NCBI RefSeq assembly: GCF_963678635.1
Contig: NC_087063.1
Location: 79,505,617 to 79,569,616, forward strand
Direction of reading: 5' to 3'
Length of the DNA stretch: 64,000 nt
Origin: Symsagittifera roscoffensis
Lineage: Eukaryota > Xenacoelomorpha > Acoela > Convolutidae
The position numbers were made by a program, and so were the translations under genes. Positions 10,361 to 22,369 of this stretch are shown piece after piece. The notes below the pieces were generated by a model, which ran no database searches, was not told the origin of the DNA, and saw only the letters and a list, made by a program, of their open reading frames with translations. Numbering within the stretch: position 1 is the stretch's first letter; each line of letters starts with the position of its first letter.

Positions 10361-13300
10361 TATTTCGCGGGAAAATTAGCTAAAGTTTGAAGCAAATTTC
10401 GTCTCATTTCCTGTTCATTTTGAAAACGACAATGAATTTTGTTTCTTCGTTTTATCTCAAAGTTATCAATTATCAGGCAAACTAATCGCAAAACTAGTTC
10501 TTCACAAATTGAAAAGAGGGTTTTTATTGCATCATAGACACGAATAATCGATACAAGTAAATAAATTAACAATTGGAAGGAAGACTGGCAAACCTTTCCT
10601 TTTTCAATTGGGAACCAATAAAGGTATTATAATAGTTCCCTGCTAGAAGACGGAGGAAACTCGTGCTATAGGAGTCAGTTTGCTAGAGTAAACAACAATA
10701 GGCAATCAAAGCGGAACATTGTCGAAACTTCAAAGTATTCTGGGCGTCTGAGGTGCAATTGGGCTGCTAAAGAAGTTAGCTCAATGGAAACAGTTTGGGT
10801 AATGGAATATTTAGGGAAAAGGGAAAAGGAGTGACTTCTAAGAGGGAGAAACGCTTTGAATTGAAGTGATGGAAAGAAAAACAGATTTAAAATTCATTAC
10901 GATTTCAACCCCCCAATACTGCGACACAAATTGCACCATTCAGTTAAGAAATAATCAACACAACACGAATCATAAAACCCTAAGTCATTTTGCTAAGGCT
11001 CAAAATTGCACCCCTTATTAAAACTTGCACCATTTACGGCTTAATTTGATTATTATAATCAACTCTTTTTTTGAGCGAATTTTGTATGGAAAAAATACAA
11101 AAAAAAACCTTACATTTTGTGAAATTTCACTTGAACATCTTTAAGTCGTATCTGTTATTTGGTTACCACTAAATTTGGAGGCCACAAGCTTGAATTTTTT
11201 TAAAGCTGGCGTTTCAATCATAATGTAAATTGGTGGACTTCCTAAATTCTCAGCCGATGAATAATCAGAGAAGTGTTTGCGTTACGAGCAGCAGCTGAAT
11301 ATTAATCATAAAAAATTCGAAATCTGAATGAAAATTACGATCTTGAACAAATATCAAAGACAAAAATCATGTTAATTTTTAAACCACATTTCCACAAGTC
11401 TAGAGGGACCGTTTCCGTGCAGGATGTTTTCAGTGGAGTAAAATGGATCAATTGAGAGAAAAGATTAGGATAGATGTTCTTCCTTTCTAGGCGGTGCTTT
11501 TAAAATTAAATCGCAACTTGGGATAAAACTAACGATATTTAAATCAAATTGTGCGAGCTCCCTCAGCTAATGGAAAACCTGATTAGTATCATGCATATTT
11601 GGCTAACGCGACCGGACAGTCCAGTTTTTCCCAGGGTGATCCGGTGGCTGAATATTGACGCCATGTGAAGTGACCTTAATTTCTGGGTATGCAGGGGGAT
11701 TATAAGAGCAATGATGTGTTTTAATCCTCAGTCTACCCTGCTTATTATAAATCATATTGACTCCCCTGACCATTTGCAAGGTGGTTTGTTCAAAGTAGGC
11801 GTTTGAACGCATTTTTCACAATGGGCAGGCCCATTCATACTCACGGTTTAAACAGCTTTAAAAAAGCAGATTGCTCAAAATTTTTTGCTCAAAATTTTCA
11901 AAATTACAGTTCATTTTTTCTCATCTTGTTAATCTTGCACAAAAAAACACCTCACATTTTATAGTCTCAAAATATTTAATGCTATAATTGACCTTGAACT
12001 TCGAATTGTAACAGCTACCGGTCATTTTTTATTCCGAATTTTTTATTTTTAGGACTAGTGGTCGTAAATTTTTCATTAATTTTCAAAAAAATTAGCATTT
12101 GCGGCGGAAGAAAAATTGAAGGGAGGGAAAAGTGATAACCATTTTTAATATATGCACACTCAAGATTTCCGATCAAAGAAATGGTCAAAATAAAGGCGGG
12201 AAGTCGCAGAACATATGGCATAAAAATAATCAAGACAAGAACACAAATCATAAAAGCCTTCTGAGATACCAACCAGCTAACAATAAATCAATTTCATCAA
12301 ATTCCACTCACGTAGAGAGATAAACATAAAACAAAACCACCCATTGAATCCAAAAATTTATTTCCGTAGATGCTCTTTGTATATTTGCGACTATAAAAAC
12401 CTTCCCACCGAATAAAAGGGTCGAAGGTGGAAGCTTCTATTTTTCGATATCCTTTGTTTTCCCTAGCCCCTAGTGTCCAAATCTTTTTGAAACCAATTTT
12501 AGAAGCAAAATTATAAGATTCTCAACCTAAGGTCTTTTTTATTAATGGACTAAAAAAATAATTTATAATTTCATGAAGGTATTTTCAATTCAAACCAGTT
12601 CCGTGCGCCTCTAAAAAACTCAAAGTTGGGTCTCGTTTTCAATTTTACACTAAAACGTCACCCCAAATTAAAACGACAGTAAGAACACAAAAAATGGAGA
12701 TGAATTTTTTTGCGCGCTGACGTAAAACGCAAATAGCAACATCAGTCAATGGTTCGATTTTGGGAGTCAATAATAAAGTATAAATAATTGTGAAAAGAAA
12801 AGGTTCTAAAAGAAAACTACAACACTATAGATTCATTGGCGCTTCACAGATTTCAGGTATTAAAAATGGTAAACAATCATATTTAAAGTGGTCCAAAATG
12901 ACAACTGGTAAATAGGAAACAAGTTACCCGTTGGGAAAAAATGGTTTCAAAGTCAACAAAGCTGAATTAGTGTTTACTTCAAAATGATTGAGAGAAAATG
13001 GCTCTTCAAGGCTTCTTCAAACTCGCTAATTTGGAGCGAAATTTGCATTTTCTCAGATCAAATTTAAGCCAAGTCAAACTCGGAATAAAATTCCAAACCA
13101 ACAATGGAAAAAACAATTTAATGACAGGGGAGGGATGTTTCCGCGTCTTTTGTTGAGATACACAAAACTGCTCAGTGATGGCTCTTCGCAAAAACAAAAT
13201 TATTTCTACTTACAACAAAAGAATCACCCAGTTCTATTATTATTTCGCTTCAAATTTCGATTTCCAATTGTCCTTTCACTGAACCGTCTTATAAATTGTT

Positions 13301-14452
13301 AAGAGGAAATTCAATTTGTTTTTCCTTTTTCGCATTCAACAAAAAACTGAAGTACTCAAGAGAATTCAAGCCCAATAATTTTACTTAACAAATCGTTACT
13401 TTTTCTTGCAGGCCAAAGATGAATAATCTCTCCTAAAAGAAAAACTTTTTTTTCTTGTTTTTTATTTTTGTAAATTAAAAACGGAAAAGTTGGAAACGCT
13501 GCGTTTTCTTATTGGTATACAGCGGCGTAAAGAAATGTTTATGAAAAAAAATACTAAAGTTATGAGGATGTATAACAACAAACAATATTTATAATAGGCA
13601 AAAATGATCAACAAAAATGGAAATTTTCATTTTTGCCGCTAAAATGTCTACCTAAATGTAAGAGCGCAAATGAAATTATAACTAAATCTTGATATAACTT
13701 TTTTCGAACAAATAACTAGGGCGCAATCAATTGAAAATATCAAGCGAAGTCGAAGTCGGTACAATACAAAGGTGGTAAATTGATAGAATTGTGTCAAAGT
13801 GTGAATAGAGGGAATGGAAAGATTGAAGAATCGATAATTCTCACGAGAACTGATTTGAGTTGAGATTGGGATCAGATTTGTTGCTCGAGACAGCAAAGTG
13901 GAAAAGTGATCCCCTTTCAGCAGCGAACGATTAGCTAGCGGCGAAATGAAGGCAGGCTTTAGAGCGACCATATGGCCGGCGGATTAGAGGCTTTAAAACA
14001 GACCCGCAAAAACACGGACTCTATTATCACTAAGATAAAGTCGTCACAGCTTCAAACTGAAATACGGACATTTCAGGAAATCACAAATCACTTGTCAAAT
14101 CGAGACCAAATTTTGTTGATCTTATTTATCGTTCTAATGCCCAAAACAACTTGAACCTGTTAGAATTTCCGGTAAAACAACAATTTCAAGGAAAAACTAA
14201 TGCTTTGCGGATTTGAAAAAGATCGAAGATTTTGAAAAAAGAAGTAAATTTTGATTTTCCGGAAAAAAGATCAGCACAGTACGAATAAGTTTCTTCGTTT
14301 ATGTCAATCCCAAAGGTGCGCCACTCAAAAGGATCGAAAAGTTTCAAAACTAGATTCCAGGGATCGAAAAATTTCAAAACTAGATTTAGGAAAATTCTAC
14401 TAAAAATTACACAAAACAGCAGAACTAATGGTGATTACGACTATACATCTCA
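10361..14452 (-). other. Prickle intron, upstream of the internal start exon
   Basis: If the start exon is real, its 5' UTR and promoter lie in the first few hundred bases here. An upstream ORF (10360-10572, minus) overlaps its ATG as TAATG. Further on there is AT-rich sequence. An unclassified, less AT-rich island at about 11600-11850 contains a 69-codon minus ORF without a recognisable domain. Otherwise I see nothing. Confidence 0.45.
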
Positions 14453-14673
14453 AGTCGGGATATGGAAAAAAAAGAAACCTTCATTTATAGATTTCAAATT
14501 TTGATGGCTTCCACGTAAGCTTATTGACCAATTTCAATATCGTGTTTCAGTTATCTGAGCAGTAGGGGTGTGGATTACTGAAACACGATATTGAAAAAAG
14601 TTCAATTAGGCTACGTGCAAGCCATCAAAATTTGAGCCCTAAAAATCAAGGTTTTTATTTCCATATCCCGACT
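14453..14673. repeat. Foldback element, 221 bp, arms about 98 bp
   Basis: The left arm opens AGTCGGGATATGGAAA and the right arm closes TTTCCATATCCCGACT. The inner ends CAATATCGTGTTTCAG (14534) and CTGAAACACGATATTG (14578) are exact complements around a 27-bp spacer. The arms pair nearly throughout, with small indels. Transcribed from either strand, this would form a long hairpin. It is non-coding and most likely a foldback MITE. No clear target duplication is seen. Confidence 0.85.
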
Positions 14674-15048
14674 AGAAAAAATCTCTGGAATTTGAGCAGC
14701 CAATCTTCCGATTATGTAAATTGCATGCATTTCTTGGAGATTACAGACATCTCATTAAGAGATTTAAAACTAATAGAGAAGACACAAACTATTAAGTTGC
14801 ACAAAGTTAAACTCAAACTGAGGAAAGATTTGATTCTAATAAAAAGCCCACCCACAAATTTACACCCGTCGACATAAAATTAGGGCACACTATGAACAAG
14901 CTCAGTCTCAGTGAGATCTTAACTAGCAAACAGAAAGTACATTATGAAAACTGCTAAACTATCGAACCTAAACTGAGAAATGGGTCCAGCCTCGATTAAC
15001 AAAACACTCCGGGCATCAAATAGCAGTAAATATATATCTTTCTACTTA

Positions 15049-15135
15049 TTCGGCAACCAGAATTTCCACCCGGAATTTACAAAATTCGGTAACTAGAACT
15101 TCCATCCAGAATTCAAAAATTCGGCAACTAGAATT
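15049..15135. repeat. Short tandem repeat, about 36 bp, 2.4 copies
   Basis: Units begin TTCGGCAACCAGAA, TTCGGTAACTAGAA and TTCGGCAACTAGAA, with a shared CCAGAATTC-like middle. This is a diverged minisatellite. Confidence 0.65.
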
Positions 15136-15171
15136 GAGGCGGACAAAGAACCCTCGACATGCTTTAAAATA

Positions 15172-15515
15172 TCCTTTCCAGTCGTGATTCAAACACGACT
15201 CTAAAAATACATTGCAAATTTTTTTAAAAAAAATTCCCGAAAAACCAATTCGAAATTTTTGATTTTTCGTCTATTTACGAGCGAGTCATGCAAGCGAGCA
15301 GGCTTATTTTCTTTTTGAACCAAAAGCACTTACCATGAAAAATCATCGTACTTGGTGGAGTGATATATCATATTAAAGCCCTTTCAGCCCTGATTCGAGC
15401 GACATTTTCAAAAAGTTTGCAAGTTCCCAGAAAAACCGGTTTGAATTTTTGAGTTTTATCCTAATTTCAAGCACAAAAAGCAAGCGAGCAGGCCTATTTT
15501 AGAAAGATAGACTAT
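15172..15515. repeat. Diverged direct duplication, about 130 bp each
   Basis: Bases about 15172-15310 and 15380-15510 share the order CCTTTCAG..TGATTC, AAAAACC..TTCGAATTT and CAAGCGAGCAGG. A related CTTTCAGTCGTGATTTGAGC string occurs in reverse in the big duplication near 53795 and 58795. This is an old dispersed repeat of unknown class. Confidence 0.55.
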
Positions 15516-15930
15516 AAAACTTTAGTTTGATTTTAGTTAAATGTTAAGTTAATTCTTGAAGTTTTTTAGTACCATCGTTGGAAAAAAAATTTGATATTAA
15601 AAAAAATTTCTGCACAAAAAATAGAAAAAAATTCTAGAACAATTTTTTTTGTGTTTTCCTGTCCTCTTTTGACTGACAACGTTGCCCAATTTTCTTACTT
15701 TACTGTGACTGTCGAATATTCCTTATTGCTAGGATAAAATCAGATCATTTTTATCAAAATACGCACAAAAATAACTTTAAGTTGAAAAAATATGGGGAAA
15801 AGAAAAGAAGGTTTCAAAAAGAATGAAAAAATTTGAAATTAGTTTTTTTAAATTATCCCTCAAACACTATGCAAAGTACAAAGTGATACATTTTGCATAT
15901 AACGATAAATTAAATAGACCAACGAGCATG

Positions 15931-16515
15931 CTTCAATCCAACTAGGAACAATTTCTAGGACGGATTAAATATCCGCTTACGCATTGATAGCTAAAGTATA
16001 TAGCGCGTTAAGGGTACCAAATTGGCCAAATTAGCAATCGTTAAACCCCGCAAAACTTTACAAAAAAGTGATGAGAGGTGTAATAACGCATTAAATTTGA
16101 GCTCAAGACAACAAAATTTGCGAATGAAATTTAAAAATCTGTCAAAATTGTTAGTTAAGAAGTCGAACTTTGTCTGAAAATAGTCGGAACAATAACTAGT
16201 CAGCAATACTTGAAGGTCAACTTACTGTTCCAAATTTCGAAGAAAATGACGGAAAATTTTTGTGCTCGGGGTGGTTGTTTCTCCAGACAAATTTTGATTT
16301 TTTCACTAGTAATGTTTGACCAATTTTTTTCAAAATCCTTCAAACGGTATTCTTATCCTGAGCTCAGAGCTAAAAACATATTTTACCTAAGATCATTTTT
16401 CGTGAAAATTATAGGAGTTTAAAAATTGCCATTTTGAGACAATTAACGGACGATATGTTTTGTGCTATTTACGCGGAAGTTGAAATGTAATCCGTCTCTC
16501 AAATCGTTTCAAAAT
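15931..16515. repeat. Family B repeat as a head-to-head inverted pair
   Basis: A plus copy (about 15931-16193; landmarks GACGGATTAAATATCCGCTT, AAACCCCGCAAAACTTTAC) is followed within about 12 bp by a minus copy (about 16205-16515; landmarks GTGCTCGGGGTGG, TAATCCGTCTCTCAAATCG). The copies differ from each other more than a simple fold-back event would give, so the pair may be two independent copies or an old full-length element of which the others are halves. Confidence 0.7.
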
Positions 16516-17142
16516 GAAATTTGCTCTTCTATTTAGTTGTACTTTACATAGCGTATGAAAGATGATACAAAAAGTTATGTTTTTGTTGACCAAGAAATTA
16601 CGTTTTTGTGTTTATTTTATATTGAATTTAGACAGATTTACTTGCAGTATTTGGGCCAACTTGAAAATACTTCAGTTTAAGAAAAAAACGCTCATAAAAA
16701 ACAAGAGAAAAAAAAAACAGTTTAATTTTGTCTTATTTTCTCCGAAAAATAAAACAACCAGTCGTTTTTTAAATACGAATTTTATCACATTTAGCAGTTA
16801 CTGCATTTAGTTTGGCTAGCTGACTAACAACCGTTTTTTTCAATAGATTAAGAAGATGGCTTTTTGTCACCAGGCAATTATTGGGAAAGCCAAAAAAATT
16901 AATCGACAAACGAGACAAAGCCATTAAATCATTTACACAATTTTCAATTTCGTTGCAAAGAAAAATGGCAAAAAATCTAACTGCGTTACAACCTGTCAGC
17001 ACTTACTTAAAACAAAAGCAGAAAGAATTAAACAAAAGCTCAACAAGACTGCTCGTATCAGGGCGAATTTTTTTCTATAATTTGAAATTCTTTATAAAAA
17101 CTATCCCCCCACACGCCATGTACAATACAAAAGAATATATTT

Positions 17143-17480
17143 AGCTCCTTTTAACAAATCAATTATGGCAAATAAGCTTCTTTCAACCAATTTTGAACGA
17201 TTTCTAAGACGGATTACATCTCCGCTTACGCGTTAATAGCGCGAAATATATCGTGCGTTAATTGGCCAAATTCGCCTAAATGGCAATATTTAAACCCCCA
17301 TAGTTTCACGAAAAATAATCACAGGTGAAGTATTTTTTCAAATTTAAGATCAAGGCAAAAATACCTTTTGAATGATATTTAAAAACAAATTCTGTCAAAA
17401 ATGGCTAGTTAAAAATTCAAAGTTTGTCTGAAGAAAAAACCCACCCCGAGCACAAATATTCCGTTACTTTCGTATGGAAA
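17143..17480 (+). repeat. Family B repeat, solo plus copy
   Basis: It matches bases 1-330 along its whole length (AATTATGGCAAATAAGCTTC, CGCTTACGCGTTAATAGCGC, CCACCCCGAGCACAAATATT) and ends near CTTTCGTATGGAAAGTC. It is directly preceded (17040-17065) by a partial family A core, as at the 55.4-55.97 kb copy, so A and B are probably parts of one element. Confidence 0.8.
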
Positions 17481-18461
17481 GTCTGAATAATAAGGTTGCA
17501 AGGTCAACAATCTAGGCTACGCTCATATGCAAAAGAAATGTTACTCGACTAGATTTTGAATTTTACAGCGTAACTTATCAAAACATTTATATTGTTTTCA
17601 AGATTCTAAATCATGTTAAAGGTTTCGATGATAAATAATTTGAAAATCTAAATAAAGAAATGAATGAATTGAAAATTCTTGGGAAGCTAAATAAGTTTGC
17701 CCTGAAGCTTTGTCCAATAGATTTAAAAGACGAGCGGTTCAACTAACGGAAGATAAAGCTGCATCCTTGTGGACTCCGTTAATTGGATTTGGATTGGAAA
17801 TTGGCTGTGAATATTGTTTCCAACTTCACCGAGCAAAGATCCAACTTGACTTGATTTGAAGTTGGAAAGAGTAAAATCAGGAAATGCTTCAAAAAGAAGT
17901 ATTTACTTCATCTACCAACGCTTTTACACCAGATAACAGGCGGCTTGTTAAGATTAAGAGCGACTCTATGCGCGGTTGAACTTTACCTAAAGGTCAAACT
18001 GCCGAAGGACTTCGACATTTAACAGTCAATCCCATACACCATGATTGTCGCCAAAATATCAATAAACGAAAAATATTTTTATAATTTCATCAAACAATTT
18101 AGTTTTCAAAATGGATTAAACCGACAAATTTTCTTCTGATAGCGTCAATTTAGAGTGATGTAAAAAAGCAAAACAGGCTGATAATTTACGCGCAGATTTG
18201 AAAAGACTGTTTTACATGTTCTAATGTTGTTGCTTGTCCCTACAGGGCGTGGCTTCCATAAATCAAACATGCCTTATTACCATGCTATTCACTAGCGCGG
18301 CGAAATGGGAAGCGGTTTTCATTTTTCGAAAAAAAAGTCTACTACTTAGAATGATTGTAATTACTCTGGAGACGAAATCAAATTTGCATTTATTTTGAAA
18401 AAGTCCTTCTCAAAGAATCTCTAGCTATTGACCGTTCTGTCAAATTAAAAATTCAATTGAA
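17481..18461. other. Intron sequence, no gene seen
   Basis: There is no ORF over 60 codons and no repeat or RNA gene that I can support. Confidence 0.5.
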
Positions 18462-18526
18462 CTTTTGATTGCGTCATTTTCTGGCTTTTGATTGCGTCAT
18501 TTTCTGGCTTTTGATTGCGTCATTTT
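18462..18526. repeat. Tandem repeat, 23 bp, about 2.8 copies
   Basis: The unit CTTTTGATTGCGTCATTTT plus CTGG is repeated without change at 18462, 18485 and 18508, the last copy being partial. Confidence 0.95.
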
Positions 18527-19512
18527 TTTAATCATATGATGCGAACCCAGCTGATCAAATGGAAACTAGAATGCTGATGAGAACACGGAACACCTTTTGT
18601 CTTTTTAAACTAAACTTCAACTCCTTTTTAAATTCTGTAGTTTTCATTACTTCAGACAAAAAAAAATTCAACAAAAAAATTTAAAAGTTTGCACTATGAA
18701 AAAGGAGTCAATGACATGAAATTTTTTTTTCGGAGTGACCGATTTTGCAAATTTGGTGACTTTTAACAATTTTGACGTCTGTCAAAAACCGTTGTTTAAA
18801 AAGTTGGAAGTGATCAAAAAAATTACACCGAGCAGATATTTTTTTGTATCTTTCTTCGAAAATTGTGGGGAAAATCACAAAACGATTCGAACATTTTTCA
18901 ATGTTTTCACATCTTGTCAGACTTCACATTGTTTTATGCATAAAAAAACTTGTTTTCCGTATATTTGAAATGTTAAAGCCCAAAATAGAGCTGTGTAATG
19001 AAAGTTGCGGCTTGTTTTATAATTGAAAGATCCAGCCATACAGAAAGTTTTTGCTGAACTTGAAAAACCAATTAAGTATTACCAAATAAGTATGAAGTTT
19101 GACAATTGCGCAAGTGATGGAATGCAAAAATGCGTCAAAAAAGGAAAATGAAAAAAAAAAACGTACAAATTGCATTTAAAAACTTGATAAAAATTGCAAA
19201 ATTGATGTTGGTCATTAATCTCGCTGATTTTAAGTCTCAACTAAATTTATTTAATGTAAAAAGGTAAGCAATTAATGAACATACAATCTTCAGTGTTAAA
19301 GTTTGAAAGTAATTTGGACCGTCCCCATATTCTAGAAGAGGAAGTTAACAATCGCGTGCTTGAAAGGAACAGCTTTGGTTTATAACCTAGCGGAAAACAG
19401 ACAATTTCTAAAAAAAAGACGCTTTGGTGCCAAAAACGCAGTGTTTCCGCCAATTCGGCGCCAAAACTAGGCTAAATTATACTGAAAATTACAATTCCTG
19501 TTTGTAACTGAC

Positions 19513-19716
19513 CTCGTCACAAGCCGTGCATCGTGGCTTGAGCACTTGTGCGTGGTGTCTGCCACAGTATATGTGTGGATCCTTCCAGAAGTAGATGAGG
19601 TCCACCAGCAGTTCCTCACAAGTCTCACACGTGAAGCATTCTGGATGCCAGCACTTGGAGTGTCCAGCACGCACAGCAAACACTGCCAGTTCACCACCTC
19701 CGATATTCGTCTTACA
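19513..19716 (-). CDS. prickle: Prickle, LIM1 exon
   Basis: The exon is 204 nt, 68 codons, phase 0 at both ends (acceptor TGTGTAG, donor GAG|GTCAGT). It encodes residues about 276-343: [63 protein letters not shown]. With the Cys at residue 273 from the previous exon, all zinc ligands of LIM1 are present (Cys273, 276, 302, 305, 308, 326, His299, His329/330). The final CTAC opens LIM2. The strings LLVDLIYF and CGRHHA are hallmarks of Prickle and Testin. I call Prickle over Testin from the CaaX tail and the extended C-terminus. Confidence 0.96.
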
Positions 19717-20137
19717 CTACACAGAAACAGCTCAAGTTACTGACTGGCCGGCTAAAAATTTCTTGCAACTTTTTAATTGTTACTTATATTGATACTAAGT
19801 AGTTATTAAGTAACTGTGTGTTTATTAACTGGGTTGCCTTTATATTGTCGAGCATTTTCTCCTTGACCTCATATTTACTGCATCATAGGTTCACAATCAT
19901 TCTTAAGTTTTTAAATCCGCTTGCTGTAATGCTAACATAATTGTACAGTTTTTTAATTTCAGCTTCCTCGCATGCACAAGATAACGACAAAAATGGAGAA
20001 TTTTTTTTAAGAAAAGGATACTTTTTTAATACATTTTAACAAATTATTATGGTCGGAACATTCTCTAACTTTCTCTAGACTGACCTTGACGTACCATAAT
20101 TTAAATTAAAGCGTTCACACTGTCTCTATAGACTGAC
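19717..20137 (-). other. prickle: Prickle intron (421 bp) between PET and LIM1 exons
   Basis: This phase-0 intron has donor AAG|GTCAGT at 20137 and acceptor TGTGTAG at 19717. No other feature is seen inside. Confidence 0.85.
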
Positions 20138-20389
20138 CTTGACGCACTCCATGCCGTAGTGATTATGTGGAATGGGTCTCACAGTGCCTCTGCCCAAACT
20201 ATCTCTCTTTCTCTCCACGTAGAACAGTCTCAACTCCTTCTTCTCATCCCCACTCAATTCCACGCAGTGTTTGCTCTCGTTGTCCTGAGGGGGCAGTTGG
20301 AGGATCAACTGACGCAGTCGGTTCCCTTCTCCCACTGAGTTCACACGAGGCACACATTCTTCAGGCAGACGCGAGAAGTACTGTTCGAT
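20138..20389 (-). CDS. prickle: Prickle, PET-domain exon
   Basis: The exon is 252 nt, 84 codons, phase 0 at both ends (acceptor TTTGCAG, donor AAG|GTCAGT). It holds residues about 192-275 and most of the PET domain: IEQYFSRLPEECVPRVNSVG, then LRQLILQLPPQDNESKHC, DEKKELRLFYVERKRDSLGR and GTVRPIP. It closes with GMECVK, whose Cys is the first zinc ligand of LIM1. PET domains occur only with LIM domains, in Prickle, Testin and related proteins, and serve in regulation and targeting. The start of PET (EYTWAPHGLNREQ) is at the end of the exon upstream in the gene. Confidence 0.95.
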
Positions 20390-20415
20390 CTGCAAACACA
20401 AATATCACTAAAACA

Positions 20416-20620
20416 ATGGCCGTGGCCGAGAGGACAAGGCTCGCGTCTCTCAGCATGAGGGTAGTGAGTTCAAACCCTACTAAAGTTACGACAGGAGGGG
20501 TCCCAATGTCTTCCGCTTCCTCAAGTAGGCACCGACATTTCGCCTCCTCCCCCCACTGTTCGTCCTGCCATTGAGCAGGACCGATTGTTTAAGAAAACAA
20601 TTAAATAATGGTTTCCTTGG
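20416..20620 (+). repeat. tRNA-derived SINE-like element
   Basis: An A-box-like TGGCCGAGAGGA (20423) and a B-box-like GAGTTCAAACCC (20466), spaced as in a tRNA, form a head. A body with a GTCCTGC/GCAGGAC hairpin and an AT-rich end follows. The flanks of the head do not pair as an acceptor stem, so it is not a tRNA gene. It lies just outside the PET exon, in the intron, opposite to prickle. Confidence 0.6.
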
Positions 20621-22369
20621 TTCCCTCAATTCCTTGGTTTCGATTATTGACACTGTTTTTTTGTTCAAATCTCCAAATTATATGGTTTTACACAAATTAA
20701 AAGCATAGAAATTTTATTTTCAGTGATATTTTAGCTTCGCTCATAGAAATTCCTGTAGCGTGGAACCCGTTTGAAATCTCCATATTATATACTATGTACA
20801 AAATTGATGGAAAAAATAGGACTAAAAAACGTCATGATCTATTCCCTCTCGATTCATTTTTTTCATTTGCACTTAATTTCGGTTTGCCTTAGAATGTCTG
20901 GACCCGGTAAATTCTGCAAAAACATCGAGGCATCCATTGTGTATAGGGACAAATTTTTTCAATCAACTAAAAACATTGGTTTGAATTCCCTTCACTTGCT
21001 TGTGTTTTTTAAAAAAAGTAATAGGGATTCAGTTTTCAGGAAACATAAAAATAATGTTAGAGAGATTATGCAGAGATACTTCCAATGGCATTATTCTGGT
21101 GTGTAAAAAATTTTTGGAAGCCTGCCAATCGGAGACGCAACAAGGATTTTTTGAATATTTAAGCTATTTAAACTCAATTCAGCGAAGTTTCTTAGTCAGT
21201 GAGTTTTCCTTTTAGGTTTGAGAAAAAATAAGACTCGGTAAATTCTAGGCTTATCTTCAATATGTTAACAAACTGTGAGCAAGACAGGTTTCAAAATGAA
21301 AAAGATTATTTTTGCAACTCCACTAGGATGCTTCTCAGTAACGCTTTAGCGCAATAATCGGAAATTAAAATTGGCTTACATTTCAATGTCGTCATCAGCA
21401 ACACGAAAAACAGGATTTCGTTTCAATCTTTCCTTGCAGAACTAAGTGTAGATTTCATTCATAAGAAATATGAATAAATTGTTCTATAAATAGCCCATGA
21501 ATCTTTTACCCCAGCTAATTTAAAAAAACGAAAAAAAAATTCACTCTCATTTTCCGTCTTTTATTGGGTGAAGGAGAGGGACTAAAACCTAGTTGAGAAC
21601 TACTATTGCTTTAAAATTAAAATGTAGCAACGTTAGCTTGCTATCCTTAAATCAAAAAGGAGTGACTCTTCTCTCTAAACTTGCATAAAAAGCAAAAAAA
21701 AAACAACCCACTTTTTTATTGAGAAAATTTTGAGAAAATTTTTGGAAAACACAAATAGTTTTACGGGAAACTATTAAAAAGCTTTGGCAAAATCTTATGT
21801 CTAATCGTCCATCTTCCTCCAAAAACAAAAAAAGAAACAAATATTTGATGATTTTTTTTTTCAATTTTGAATGACTGCTTTCAACAAATGAACGCCGTCA
21901 AAACGTTCTAGGGCACATGCACATCAGTCAGTTTTTCTCGTATTTAATTTTGAATTGAATTTAAAAAAGTCTATAAACAATTATTCTCACTTAAAACAAA
22001 AATCCATTTTCAGAAAAGTTGGGTTAACGGCTCTTTTATAATAGTTATGGCTTTCTTTTAATATGATTTTTGCAATATTTTAGCTTCGTTTATCGGCAGA
22101 AGAAAACTCCTTCTGTCTACAAAGCGAAAGTAGCGCAAAATTGAATATGTAAATAGTTTCAAAATCAAAACCCCAAAACCAAAATGTATGAATTTATTGA
22201 GAGCATTTGAGTGGCACGAAATTTCACTAAATCAACCCTGAGCTACACAGAACCGATGAAAAAGTATGGTACGAAATTTCACAAAACGAACCAGCACAGC
22301 TCAAAACTAACCACTAGAGCTCAACAAGAAAAGCAGAAAATTCAACGTGCAAATGCGTTTTTCTGAAGT
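20621..22369 (-). other. Prickle intron sequence
   Basis: AT-rich. The ORF at 20771-21106 (111 codons) looks like chance, with no domain and Phe/Ser/Lys-rich composition. No repeat or RNA gene that I can support is seen. Confidence 0.5.

Noticed and set aside
11603-11812. A 69-codon minus ORF in a less AT-rich island.
   Set aside because: There is no domain, no splice context that links it in phase to prickle or to the internal start exon, and it is too short to support alone.
19467-19697. A second minus frame over the LIM1 exon and plus frames at 19546-19792.
   Set aside because: The frame with [12 protein letters not shown] and CGRHHA is the real one, and splice sites on both sides agree with it only.
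20771-21106. A 111-codon plus ORF in an intron.
   Set aside because: Its composition is that of chance ORFs in AT-rich DNA, with no recognisable domain or supporting signals.
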